Shown one piece after another: positions 27,620 to 36,141 of a DNA stretch of 64,000 bases. The DNA is from Alkalimonas mucilaginosa (lineage in GTDB: Bacteria > Pseudomonadota > Gammaproteobacteria > Enterobacterales > Alteromonadaceae): NCBI RefSeq assembly GCF_036327005.1, contig NZ_JAUGZK010000002.1, positions 248,001 to 312,000 of the forward strand, written 5' to 3'. The position numbers were made by a program, and so were the translations under genes. The notes beneath the pieces were generated by a model that was given only the letters and a program-made list of their open reading frames with translations, was not told the DNA's origin and did no database searches. Numbering within the stretch: position 1 is the first letter of the stretch; each line of letters opens with the position of its first letter.

Positions 27620-28890
27620 ACGCCAGTCAAGCAGAGGAGGTCAAGGTACTCAGGCTGAGCTTGCATAACCGCTTGGTAGGCTACTTGGTTGGTTATCAGG
27701 GCGGCAGAAATAGTTTAAGTTTTGCTGAGTCGTTTAAGCACGATATTCATCGACCAACATTTAGCTTGATTACCCACCCCGTTTTTCCTAAAGCTGAAAA
27801 GTTGATGTCAGAACCCTGGTTGAGAAACCAAAGGTTGCATCCTACCCTGTCTAATTTGCTACCAGAAGGAGCTCTGCGGGAGTTGATTGCGCAAGGATTT
27901 AAGGTTCATACCGATCAGGAGTTCCAGCTCCTTACCTATTTGGGAGCCGATTTGCCTGGTGCTTTAGTTGCTGAGCCTATGGAGCCAGAAGAGGTGCCAG
28001 CGACGGTGCTTAATGCGCATGGTAAGGTAAGAGCGGTAAAATTTGACCTCAGCGCAAAGGAAAACAAGTTTTCGCTGGCCGGGGTTCAGATGAAGTTTTC
28101 CATGAAGGAAAGGGACGGGCGATACACGCTTGCCAATGGAGATATTCTGGGGGATTGGATTGTAAAGACTCCATCGACCCGACACAAAGATGTCCCCTTG
28201 AACGAGTATACAGCGATGCAATTAGCAGCATTGGTTGGTATTCATATCCCTGAAACCAAACTGGTTGAACTGAATAAACTGGATAATCTGCCGCAAATAA
28301 ACCTGCCGGGGGAAAAGCTGGCTTTTGCGATCAAGCGTTTTGACCGCGAGCAGGATCGGCGTATTCACATGGAAGATTTCGCCCAGGTATTGGTGAAGTA
28401 TCCTCACGAAAAATACAACTCGGCAAGTTATGAGCAAATCGGCAAGATTCTTTATGACTTTTCCGGCGACGGACTGGCTGATACACAACAGTTTGCCAGA
28501 CGATTGTTGGTGAATATTCTGCTTGCTAATGGTGATGCGCATCTGAAAAACTGGAGCTTGCTCTATAGCGATCAAGTCACGCCAAGGCTTTCCCCGGCCT
28601 ACGATATCCTAACCACCAGTGTTTATATGGATGGTGAAAAGCAGTTTGCGCTTAATTTAGGCAAAACCAAAGCCTGGTACGACGTTTCTCTGGCGAATTT
28701 TCAATGGTGGGCAGACCGAGCAGGGATCCCATGGCGGGCTATCAAACCACACCTGGATGATGTGATAACAAAGGCTAGAGCCTTGTGGCCAGAAGCCATC
28801 AAGGATCTGCCAATGAATGGCGAGCACCAGCGTCAGCTAAAAGAGCACTGGCGAAATTTACCCAAAGACTTTCAGATAAAAGCTGATTAG
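27616..28890 (+). CDS. HipA-like serine/threonine kinase toxin
   Basis: I start it at the GTG overlapping the hipB stop (GTGA), giving 424 aa. The HipA layout is present: N-terminal subdomain 1 with FAESFKHDIHRPTFS, LSNLLPEGALRELI, the nucleotide loop region KFSLAGVQMKFSM near residue 155, the catalytic lysine region GDWIVKTPS, the catalytic loop LANGDAHLKNWSLLY near residue 298 and the metal-binding SPAYDILTT. Kinases of this family phosphorylate aminoacyl-tRNA synthetases or related targets and arrest growth. No motif looks broken, so it is probably active. The target is not predictable from sequence alone. Confidence 0.88.
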   Translation: MNASQAEEVKVLRLSLHNRLVGYLVGYQGGRNSLSFAESFKHDIHRPTFSLITHPVFPKAEKLMSEPWLRNQRLHPTLSNLLPEGALRELIAQGFKVHTDQEFQLLTYLGADLPGALVAEPMEPEEVPATVLNAHGKVRAVKFDLSAKENKFSLAGVQMKFSMKERDGRYTLANGDILGDWIVKTPSTRHKDVPLNEYTAMQLAALVGIHIPETKLVELNKLDNLPQINLPGEKLAFAIKRFDREQDRRIHMEDFAQVLVKYPHEKYNSASYEQIGKILYDFSGDGLADTQQFARRLLVNILLANGDAHLKNWSLLYSDQVTPRLSPAYDILTTSVYMDGEKQFALNLGKTKAWYDVSLANFQWWADRAGIPWRAIKPHLDDVITKARALWPEAIKDLPMNGEHQRQLKEHWRNLPKDFQIKAD

Positions 28891-28947
28891 GTTGAGTGCA
28901 ACCTATCCCAGTCGCAAAGCCACGAAGCAGTAGCTAAGGAGGGCCAA

Positions 28948-29265
28948 ATGAGCCACCTAAAACTGGATCAAGACGACGCCGAGCTGTTGCTCGACCTTGA
29001 AAGTGACGACTTCAAGTCGGTTTTGACGCCCGAACGGCGAGCGGAATTGTCTGCTGCGGCAGAGCGTACGGTTCGAAAAGACAAGCGTATCAATATCCGT
29101 ATTTCTGCCCGGGATTTAGAAGCGATTCAACGCAGGGCGTTGCAAGAAGGCATGCCCTATCAGACCCTGGTTGCCAGCGTACTTCATAAGTATGTTTCCG
29201 GCGGTTTAACCGATGTGGTTGCCAGCAAAGTGCGTGAGCCTGCAGGCAAGTACAGCAAAGATTAA
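28948..29265 (+). CDS. RHH/CopG-type antitoxin without an adjacent toxin
   Basis: A 105-aa protein of the COG5304 kind: an acidic N-terminal half (DDAELLLDLESDDFKSVL) and a C-terminal ribbon-helix-helix KRINIRISARDLEAIQRRAL then EGMPYQTLVASVLHKYVSG. Relatives usually lie beside a small RelE- or BrnT-like toxin gene. Here the upstream gene is the HipA-like kinase and the downstream gene is a convergent DUF2339 protein, so no toxin is adjacent. The start has AAGGAGG with ideal spacing. A weak stem (GCAGCCG 29272-29278 with CGGCTGC 29290-29296) follows. Confidence 0.85.
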   Translation: MSHLKLDQDDAELLLDLESDDFKSVLTPERRAELSAAAERTVRKDKRINIRISARDLEAIQRRALQEGMPYQTLVASVLHKYVSGGLTDVVASKVREPAGKYSKD

Positions 29266-29321
29266 AGACCGGCAGCCGTGTTGCATGATCGGCTGCAGTC
29301 TCGGATCCATCCCATTCCCTG

Positions 29322-31997
29322 TTAGCCCTGAATGGATTGAGCCTCAGTTTCGCTAAGCGCGGCGCTGCTGCGCTGAAACCACCAGCTAAGCAGCACCAGA
29401 CTAAAGCCAAGACCAATAAAGGACAGTGCACGTAGCACACCGGACAAACCCGCCAGATCGAACAGGAACACCTTCAGCGTCACCAGACTGAGCAACACAA
29501 AGCCTGCTTTGCGGATCTGATGCCAGCGCATTCTTTGGGCGCTGAGCACTGTGGCAATAGCCAGCAGCAAATACACCAGGGAATAGCTGAAATGCTCGGC
29601 CATTGAGGTCGAGAGCTCGATGCCAATGCTGCCGTCTTGCCAGAAATGCCGGATGCTGGCGCTGATAAACAGCAGTGCACAGCCGGTGGCCACCACCAGC
29701 ATCAGCTTTCGCAGCTCGGCTGGAACCAGGCGGGCGGCCTGGAAGCATAGCAGGGCAGGTATGCCCCACAGCGGCAACAACTGATTCCACAAAGGCCAGT
29801 TACCTAAGGCAGCATTGGTAATCAGGGGGTTGGCATCCAGGCTCAGATAGCCATGTGTTAAGGCAGCAAAACCCAGCAACACCATAGCTGCAATTTGATA
29901 CAGTTGCTGCAAAGAGCCGGCCAGACTACTACGCCACAAATAAAGGTTGGCCAGTAGCAACCAGTTGCAAGCATGTACAGCCAGTGTCAGGGGGGATAAG
30001 CTGGCAGGCTCAAACAACACAGAAAGCGGTGAGCCTGCAGCCAGCCAGTACTGGGTTTGCACCGTCACAAAGAGCACCAGCACATGCAGACAGGCCCCTT
30101 CCAGCCAGGGGATCAGTTCGTTGTTTTGCCACAGGATGCGCGCTACAACAAAGCACATCAGCACCACCGGGTAGAGCACAAAGGACCAGTGCAGCCCCAG
30201 CAGGGTCAGTTGCTGATAGCTATCGAGCACGGCGGCGCCGGTCAGGCGCAGCAGCAGCAGACCAACCAGCAGTTTGATCAGCCAAAGCGGGACCGGTAAT
30301 TGCTGCTTGCGACTCAGTAGGGTGATTAGCACCAACTGCACTGCGATGGCGATGGTGAGCGCTGCTGTGCTGAGCAGCAACACCAAACAGAAGGTCAGCG
30401 CAAAATTGGCGCCGGCACTATGGATAAAAGCCCGCAGCGGCAGCCTGCTGCGGCGGCCAAGCAGGGCTTGCACAATGCTTAGCACAGCTGCATACCCCAA
30501 CCATAGTGGTTGCAGCTGCGCTTGCACCTCCGGGGCAGCAATAGCATAACTGATACCCAGCATCAGCACCGGTGCCACGGCCAGCACACTGTGCCAGTGC
30601 AAACGATCTGCGCGCAGACTGCCACCCAGTAAGGGGAGGATACTACACCACAGCACTAAGATCTGTGCTGGCAGAAGCTCCGGGCTTAGCAGAAGTGGCA
30701 GAGTGGTATCCACCAGCGCATGCACCGGCTGGCGCAGCAGATAGCCTGATGCCAGCAGCAATGTACTCCACAGCCAAAAGTCCGTCCGGCTATGACTAAA
30801 GGCGGCGGCAGACAACAGCAGCATCAGCAGCAACAGGGCACTGAAATTCACCGCTGCCGAGGTCAATAACAGCACCAAGAGTGCCAGTAGCAGTAAAAGG
30901 CCGCCCAATACATCTTCACGGCGCAGCGGCAGCCACTCGGCCAAAGGCAAGTGAGCCAGTTGCAGGCTGCGTGCGCGATACCCCAGTTGCGGCCACCATA
31001 CCAGCAGTGCAAAGCTGAGCCCCAGCACCAGCCAGCTGAACCAGAGGGTACTGCTGGTGGCCGCAACAAAGCTAACCGCCAGCCAGAAGCCATGGCCTGC
31101 CATCGGCAAATACCAGAGCCAGGGGCGCTTGACCCGCTGTTCCACCAGCACGGATGAGACGGTGACCAGGGCAATATAGAGCAGTAGGGCAATGGTATTA
31201 CCGGTGTCCTGTGCGACCAGAGCAGGCACTGCGTAGGCACCGACAATGCCAAGCACCGCCAACACCGGCCCCTGGCGCAAAGCAAACCAGCTGGCAGCCA
31301 AGGCCACCCCGGCCAGCAGCACAAAAGCCAGCCACAGCGGCAGCAACTGATAATACTGCGCCGCCGTTAAAATACAGGCGTACAACGTAATAAAACCAGC
31401 GCCAGCCAACGCGGCTGGTGCATAGTGCTGCAGACTGGAGCGCCTTTGGTCTTGCTGGTGCAGCCATTCGCTGAGTGCTATTAAGGCAAAGCCAAGCAAG
31501 GCTGCAGCAATTAAACGCAGCTCAGCGGTAAACCAGCCGGCATCGAGCGAATGACGCACCAGAAACACGCCCCCCAGCGCCATGGCAATGCCACCCAGCC
31601 AGACCATACCGCGTTGAATTAATTGTTGCTCCAGCCAGTTCAGGCTTGTTGCCAGCCATTGGTTGTTGCCTGACGCTGGCGTAGCGCTGGCAGCTTTTGT
31701 GATTGTGGGGCTGACTGCAGCTTTGGTAACCGATGCTTCGGTTGCTGGCTTGCCTGGTATGGCTGCTGCTGGCGAAGCTGGTTGGATGGCAGTGTTGTGA
31801 ACGGTTGGCTGTGGTTGGGATGATGGTGCCGCAGTTGGAGTAGCGGATAGCGCTTGCCCGCTGGCCGGCTGATTTTTAAGTTGCTGTATTAACTGCTGCA
31901 ACTGCCGGCGAACCGTCTGTAATTGAATAAAAGCCACCCAGCCAAAGACCGAGCCTGCCAACAGACCCAAGGATAACAGCACCAACAACAATTCCAT
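29322..31997 (-). CDS. DUF2339 polytopic membrane protein
   Basis: An 891-aa inner-membrane protein. One N-terminal helix (about 3-25) with a short coiled segment is followed by an Ala/Pro/Thr linker (about 45-110) and then more than twenty closely packed hydrophobic helices to the C-terminus. This plan is that of the DUF2339 family, whose function is unknown. The ATG at 31997 is preferred over a TTG two codons earlier. It is convergent with the antitoxin gene and probably transcribed alone. The large size and leucine/alanine-rich composition are normal for the family. Confidence 0.85.
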   Translation of the reverse strand: MELLLVLLSLGLLAGSVFGWVAFIQLQTVRRQLQQLIQQLKNQPASGQALSATPTAAPSSQPQPTVHNTAIQPASPAAAIPGKPATEASVTKAAVSPTITKAASATPASGNNQWLATSLNWLEQQLIQRGMVWLGGIAMALGGVFLVRHSLDAGWFTAELRLIAAALLGFALIALSEWLHQQDQRRSSLQHYAPAALAGAGFITLYACILTAAQYYQLLPLWLAFVLLAGVALAASWFALRQGPVLAVLGIVGAYAVPALVAQDTGNTIALLLYIALVTVSSVLVEQRVKRPWLWYLPMAGHGFWLAVSFVAATSSTLWFSWLVLGLSFALLVWWPQLGYRARSLQLAHLPLAEWLPLRREDVLGGLLLLLALLVLLLTSAAVNFSALLLLMLLLSAAAFSHSRTDFWLWSTLLLASGYLLRQPVHALVDTTLPLLLSPELLPAQILVLWCSILPLLGGSLRADRLHWHSVLAVAPVLMLGISYAIAAPEVQAQLQPLWLGYAAVLSIVQALLGRRSRLPLRAFIHSAGANFALTFCLVLLLSTAALTIAIAVQLVLITLLSRKQQLPVPLWLIKLLVGLLLLRLTGAAVLDSYQQLTLLGLHWSFVLYPVVLMCFVVARILWQNNELIPWLEGACLHVLVLFVTVQTQYWLAAGSPLSVLFEPASLSPLTLAVHACNWLLLANLYLWRSSLAGSLQQLYQIAAMVLLGFAALTHGYLSLDANPLITNAALGNWPLWNQLLPLWGIPALLCFQAARLVPAELRKLMLVVATGCALLFISASIRHFWQDGSIGIELSTSMAEHFSYSLVYLLLAIATVLSAQRMRWHQIRKAGFVLLSLVTLKVFLFDLAGLSGVLRALSFIGLGFSLVLLSWWFQRSSAALSETEAQSIQG

Positions 31998-32072
31998 CGA
32001 CAACCATCCAGTGGTAACAATTTTGTCAATTGCTCAGCATAAGTAGATTTAGAGCTGGGCGCAATTGGAAAC

Positions 32073-32387
32073 TTAGCGGCAGCTATCTTTTACCCACTGT
32101 AAGTAATCGGCAAAGCCAGCTTCTATCGGCAGTTGGATTATCTCTGGGGTATCATAGCTGTGCAGCTTACAGATTTCGGCTTGCAGCGCCGGGTAGCAGT
32201 GGCGGGTGGTTTTGATCAGCAGCAGAATCTCGCTGCTTTGTTCCAGCTTTCCTTGCCAGACGTAGTGACTGCTGACGGCTTGCTGCTGAATGCAGGCCGC
32301 CAGCTGTTGCTGCAGCAGTGCTGCGGTGATTTGATCGGCTTCCTGCTGATTAGGGCAGGTTGTCATCACCAGGCAGTACTCAGCCAC
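32073..32387 (-). CDS. cutA: Divalent-cation tolerance protein CutA
   Basis: A 104-aa trimeric cytoplasmic protein of the CutA1 family. Signatures are VMTTCPNQQEADQI near residue 7, LAACIQQQ, and the IKTTRHCYPALQAEICKLHSY then DTPEIIQLPIEAG block. The start is a GTG directly after the panC stop, with a strong GGAGGTG ribosome site inside the panC end. Known members bind Cu(II), but the physiological role is unsettled. It ends the panB-panC transcript. Confidence 0.92.
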   Translation of the reverse strand: MAEYCLVMTTCPNQQEADQITAALLQQQLAACIQQQAVSSHYVWQGKLEQSSEILLLIKTTRHCYPALQAEICKLHSYDTPEIIQLPIEAGFADYLQWVKDSCR

Positions 32388-33230
32388 TTACACCTCCAGA
32401 TTGTCCAGCAGTTTGGTTTTGCCGAGCCAGGCGGCGGCCAGGATCACCAGGGGTTGCTGCCGGTGTTCCGCTGGCAATAAGCTGCTGCGATCGCTGATGG
32501 TCAGGTAGTCCGGTTGAAAGCCGGCGGCTTTAAGCTGGGCCTTGGCCGCGGTTTCGATGCTGCGAAAATCGGCATCGGTCGTTTTGATCCGTGTTGCCAC
32601 CTGTTGCAGCACCTGTTGCATAACCGGCGCCTGAGCGCGTTGCTCTGCGCTTAGATAGCCATTGCGGGAGCTCAGCGCCAAACCATCGGCTGCGCGCTCG
32701 GTTGGCACACCAATAATCTTGATAGGAAAGGACAAATCCTCCACCATCTGACGGATAATCGCCAGTTGCTGGTAATCTTTTTGCCCAAAGCAGGCGATAT
32801 CCGGTTGCACCAGATTAAACAGCTTGCAGACCACAGTGGACACACCACGGAAGTGCCCGGGCCGGCTGGCACCGCAGTGATGATCGCCCAGTTTGGGGAC
32901 TTCAACAAAGGTTTGCTCGCTTAAGCCGCGCGGGTAAATCAGCTCTGGTGTTGGGGTAAAGACCGCATCGGTCTGCAGCTGCTGCAGTGCCTGGCAGTCG
33001 TCGTCCAGCGTACGTGGGTAGCTGTCCAGGTCTTCATTGGCCCCAAACTGCATTGGATTGACGAAAATACTAACGATGACCCGCTCAGCATGCTGTTTCG
33101 CTACTTCGACCAGGCGCAAATGGCCCTGATGGAGGTTGCCCATGGTGGGGACAAAGGCGATGCGCTCACCAGCCTTACGCCAGCTGGCAATCTCAGCCCG
33201 CAGGCTGTCGATGGTGGTTAGGATCTTCAT
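32388..33230 (-). CDS. panC: Pantothenate synthetase
   Basis: ATP-dependent ligase joining pantoate to beta-alanine. The 280-aa product has the nucleotidyl-transferase HIGH-like stretch FVPTMGNLHQGHLRLVE near residue 27, FVNPMQFGANEDLDSYPRT, HFRGVSTVVCKLFNLV, FGQKDYQQLAIIR, and the KMSKS-like SSRNGYLS. It lies three bases after panB and directly before cutA. Beta-alanine would come from PanP encoded 15 kb away. Confidence 0.97.
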   Translation of the reverse strand: MKILTTIDSLRAEIASWRKAGERIAFVPTMGNLHQGHLRLVEVAKQHAERVIVSIFVNPMQFGANEDLDSYPRTLDDDCQALQQLQTDAVFTPTPELIYPRGLSEQTFVEVPKLGDHHCGASRPGHFRGVSTVVCKLFNLVQPDIACFGQKDYQQLAIIRQMVEDLSFPIKIIGVPTERAADGLALSSRNGYLSAEQRAQAPVMQQVLQQVATRIKTTDADFRSIETAAKAQLKAAGFQPDYLTISDRSSLLPAEHRQQPLVILAAAWLGKTKLLDNLEV

Positions 33231-33233
33231 AGT

Positions 33234-34028
33234 TTATTGGAAAGTATGCTCGGCAGCTGGGAAGCTTTGGCTTTTGACATCGGCCACGAACTGGCGGATG
33301 GCTGAGCGGATTTCACCGGTTTGCTGCAAAAAATTTTTCGAAAATTTTGGTATGTAGCCACTGCTGATACCAAGCAAGTCGTGCATCACCAGCACCTGAC
33401 CATCGGTACCTGAGCCTGCACCAATACCAATCACCGGAATACTAAGTGCTGCGGTAATGCGATTGGCCAGCTCGACCGGGATGCATTCAAGGACCAGCAA
33501 CTGTGCTCCGGCCTCTTGCAGTGCTTTGGCTTGACGCAGCATGGCATCGGCTTGCTCGTTGCTGCGGCCTTGCACCTTGTAACCACCGAATATGTGCACC
33601 GATTGCGGCGTTAAACCCAAGTGACCACACACCGGCACACCGCGCTCGGTCAGGGCTTTGACGGTAGGCAGTAAAAAGTCACCGCCTTCGAGTTTGACCA
33701 TATTGGCACCGGCCTGCATCAGCGGGGTAACGGAAGCAAAGGCCTGCTCGGTGCTGGCGTAACTCATAAAGGGCAGATCGGCAATGACAAAGGCATCGGG
33801 TGCACCAGCGCGCACACAGCGGGTATGGTAAGCGATGTCCTGCACCGTGACCGGCAGGGTGTCACGATGGCCTTGCAGCACCATACCCAGTGAGTCGCCA
33901 ATCAACAGCACTTCAACGCCTTCATCGGCAAACAGCTTGGCAAAGCTGGCATCGTAGGCGGTTAAGGAGGTAATTTTATCGCCTTGCTGTTTCATTTTTT
34001 GCAGTACGGCGGTGGTAATTTTAGCCAT
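33234..34028 (-). CDS. panB: 3-methyl-2-oxobutanoate hydroxymethyltransferase
   Basis: First committed step to pantoate: transfers a one-carbon unit from methylene-THF to ketoisovalerate. The 264-aa barrel shows SLTAYDASFAKLFADEGVE near residue 21, the Mg-binding GDSLGMVLQGH, LPFMSYAS, VKLEGGD, HLGLTPQSVH and the active-site GIGAGSGTDGQVLVMHDLLG. Order panB-panC is retained. A 74-base gap with a stem-loop separates it from folK. Confidence 0.97.
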   Translation of the reverse strand: MAKITTAVLQKMKQQGDKITSLTAYDASFAKLFADEGVEVLLIGDSLGMVLQGHRDTLPVTVQDIAYHTRCVRAGAPDAFVIADLPFMSYASTEQAFASVTPLMQAGANMVKLEGGDFLLPTVKALTERGVPVCGHLGLTPQSVHIFGGYKVQGRSNEQADAMLRQAKALQEAGAQLLVLECIPVELANRITAALSIPVIGIGAGSGTDGQVLVMHDLLGISSGYIPKFSKNFLQQTGEIRSAIRQFVADVKSQSFPAAEHTFQ

Positions 34029-34061
34029 TTATCTGCTCTGACCTCTTTCAATCAATCCGCT

Positions 34062-34089
34062 GCGCACCTTGTCATAAAGCGGGGTGCGC
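34062..34089 (-). other. Stem-loop between folK and panB
   Basis: GCGCACC (34062-34068) and GGTGCGC (34083-34089) pair exactly around a 14-base loop in the folK-panB gap. It has no T-run and may be a weak attenuator or a processing site separating folK and panBC expression. Confidence 0.35.
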
Positions 34090-34101
34090 TGCAAGTCTGT
34101 T

Positions 34102-34611
34102 TTAACAGGGGGCCGGAGCCACCACCGCTAACCCACGGTGCGGTACCTGTTGACACAAGCTGTTAATGCTGCGGCCATCCGGTAACTGCAAGTCGGCGGC
34201 TATCTCCTGCAAAGGGTAGAGCACAAACTCGCGTTCGGCCAGGCCGTAATGGGGTACCGTCAGACGTTCGCATTGCCATTGTTCATTGCCATAGAGTAAC
34301 AGATCCAAGTCCAGCGTGCGGGGCCCCCAACGCTCGTCTTTGCGAACCCGGCCTTGCTGCTGTTCAATCTGCTGCAAGGCATCCAGCAACTGCAATGGGG
34401 ACAGCTCCGTATAGAGTTCAGCCACCGCATTGACATAATCGGGCTGATCCTGCGGCCCCATGGGCTTGGAGCCATAAAGCGAGGATACCCGGCCAAGGGT
34501 ACTGTCCGGCACGCCAGCCAGCGCGCTGATGGCCGCACGAACCTGACCCATAGGGTTGTTAAGATTGGCACCCAGGCCAATAAAGCAACGTTGCTTACCC
34601 AAAGCATTCAT
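34102..34611 (-). CDS. folK: Hydroxymethyldihydropterin pyrophosphokinase
   Basis: HPPK transfers pyrophosphate from ATP to the folate precursor pterin. Starting at the ATG that overlaps the pcnB stop (ATGA) gives 169 aa. Diagnostic strings are CFIGLGANLNNP near residue 9, the pterin-site KDERWGPRTLDLDLLLYG near residue 89, VPHYGLAEREFVLYPL, and an extended C-terminus. Longer in-frame starts lie inside pcnB and are not needed. Same position as in E. coli (pcnB-folK). Confidence 0.95.
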   Translation of the reverse strand: MNALGKQRCFIGLGANLNNPMGQVRAAISALAGVPDSTLGRVSSLYGSKPMGPQDQPDYVNAVAELYTELSPLQLLDALQQIEQQQGRVRKDERWGPRTLDLDLLLYGNEQWQCERLTVPHYGLAEREFVLYPLQEIAADLQLPDGRSINSLCQQVPHRGLAVVAPAPC

Positions 34612-36032
34612 GGTTTCGGCTGACTGCTGCGCTTGCGTTTGTAATTGCGACGGCGCCGCGGTTTGTTCTCGCCAGCGGCGGGGCCGGCTTGTTGCAGCAT
34701 TTGCTGCTGGCCGCTCTCGTTTTCCTGCTGAAAACGTTGCCACCAGTCGGCATGTTGTTGCAAGTCGCCGCCTTCGGCTTTGGCCCGCAGCAGCAGGAAA
34801 TCGTAACCGGCACGGAATTTTGGCAGTTGCAGTAAAGTCAGTGCCCGCTTGCCGCGACTACGGGCCAACCGGCTTTGTAGCGACCAGATATCCCGAGTCA
34901 CCAGGCTAAAGCGTTTTGGCAGCGCAATGCGTTGCTGCAAGTCACTTAAGATCTCAGCCATGGCAATATTAAGTGCATCCACCGGTGGCAGGCCGCTTTC
35001 CAGCTGCAGGGTTTGGCTGCGGATCTCGACCGGATACCACAAGAAGGCGGCAAATAGGAATGCCGGGGTGACCGGTTTATCATCGGCCACCCGTTGATCG
35101 GTATCCTGCAGCGCCTGGCTAACCAACTGGAAGACTTTGCCTTCTGGCTCCTGGGCAATGGCTTTGTGCAAGGATGGCAGCAATTGCTTGATGATGCCGT
35201 ATTGCTTCATCAGCATAAAGTTGTCGAAGGCCTTGCCGGCCATAAATAGTTTCAGGAACTCTTCAAATAAACGGGCTGGTGGTATGCTTTTTAGCAAGGA
35301 CGCCAGCTGCGGAATAGGCTCGGCGGTCGCTGGCGCTATCTGCATATTGAGTTTGGTGGCAAAACGGATGGCACGCAGGATCCGTACCGGATCTTCCCGG
35401 TAACGGGTTTCCGGGTCGCCAATCAGCTCAATTTTACGCTCGGCAATGGCCTCGATGCCATTGGCGAAATCCAGCACTTCAAAGTGGTTGATCGAGTAGT
35501 ACAGCGCATTGATGGTGAAATCGCGGCGCTCGGCATCTTCTTCGATGGTGCCGTAGACATTATCACGCAGGATCAGGCCTTCTTCGCTGGCTTTGGACAA
35601 CTGATGCTGGCCTTCTTCATTTTCATCCGGCTGGCTGTGATGACCACGGAAGGTCGCAACTTCAATCACCTCGCGGCCAAACAATACATGCGCTAGTCGG
35701 AAACGCCGGCCAATCAGCCGGCAATTGCGAAACACCTGCCGGACTTCTTCCGGTTTGGCATTGGTGGCCACATCAAAATCTTTAGGTTCCAGCCCCAGCA
35801 TCAAGTCGCGAATGCAACCACCAACCAAATAGGCTTCAAAGCCGGCATCTTTTAAGCGGTACAATACTTTCAGCGCATTGGGGCTGATTTGCTTGCGGGA
35901 AATCGGGTGTTGGTCGCGGCTAAGCCGCTTAAGCGGAGGCAAAACGCTATGGGTGACCAAAGCAGCTTGTTTTTCAGCTTTTGCGCCTTTGCGCAGATTG
36001 CGCCGGCAAAAATCGAGCACACGGGAAATAAT
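34608..36032 (-). CDS. pcnB: Poly(A) polymerase I, probable AUU start
   Basis: PcnB adds 3' poly(A) tails that mark RNA for decay. The nucleotidyltransferase core is clear: YLVGGCIRDLMLGLEPKDFD with the two catalytic aspartates, the RRDFTINALYY segment, and a basic Arg/Lys-rich tail. No ATG is well placed. A GTG at 36020 lacks a ribosome site, but AGGAG (36039-36043) sits six bases before an ATT at 36032; reading from there gives [M]ISRVLDFC, aligning with the E. coli start MFTRVANFC, which is known to use AUU. I therefore choose 36032 (474 aa). folK overlaps its stop. Confidence 0.93.
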   Translation of the reverse strand: MISRVLDFCRRNLRKGAKAEKQAALVTHSVLPPLKRLSRDQHPISRKQISPNALKVLYRLKDAGFEAYLVGGCIRDLMLGLEPKDFDVATNAKPEEVRQVFRNCRLIGRRFRLAHVLFGREVIEVATFRGHHSQPDENEEGQHQLSKASEEGLILRDNVYGTIEEDAERRDFTINALYYSINHFEVLDFANGIEAIAERKIELIGDPETRYREDPVRILRAIRFATKLNMQIAPATAEPIPQLASLLKSIPPARLFEEFLKLFMAGKAFDNFMLMKQYGIIKQLLPSLHKAIAQEPEGKVFQLVSQALQDTDQRVADDKPVTPAFLFAAFLWYPVEIRSQTLQLESGLPPVDALNIAMAEILSDLQQRIALPKRFSLVTRDIWSLQSRLARSRGKRALTLLQLPKFRAGYDFLLLRAKAEGGDLQQHADWWQRFQQENESGQQQMLQQAGPAAGENKPRRRRNYKRKRSSQPKP

Positions 36033-36141
36033 GGCAAGCTCCTGAATCGTGTTAAAGGCTGCCTTGGCAGCATTGAGTCATTTAGGCTGTTATTTTACCG
36101 CATTTTTTTCCAAACCGTGCAATAAAAACGCATCAACTCTA

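Noticed and set aside
27166..29321. A mobile element carrying the toxin-antitoxin patch
   Set aside because: No transposase, integrase, terminal inverted repeats or tRNA target is visible on either side. Transfer is possible but unsupported here.
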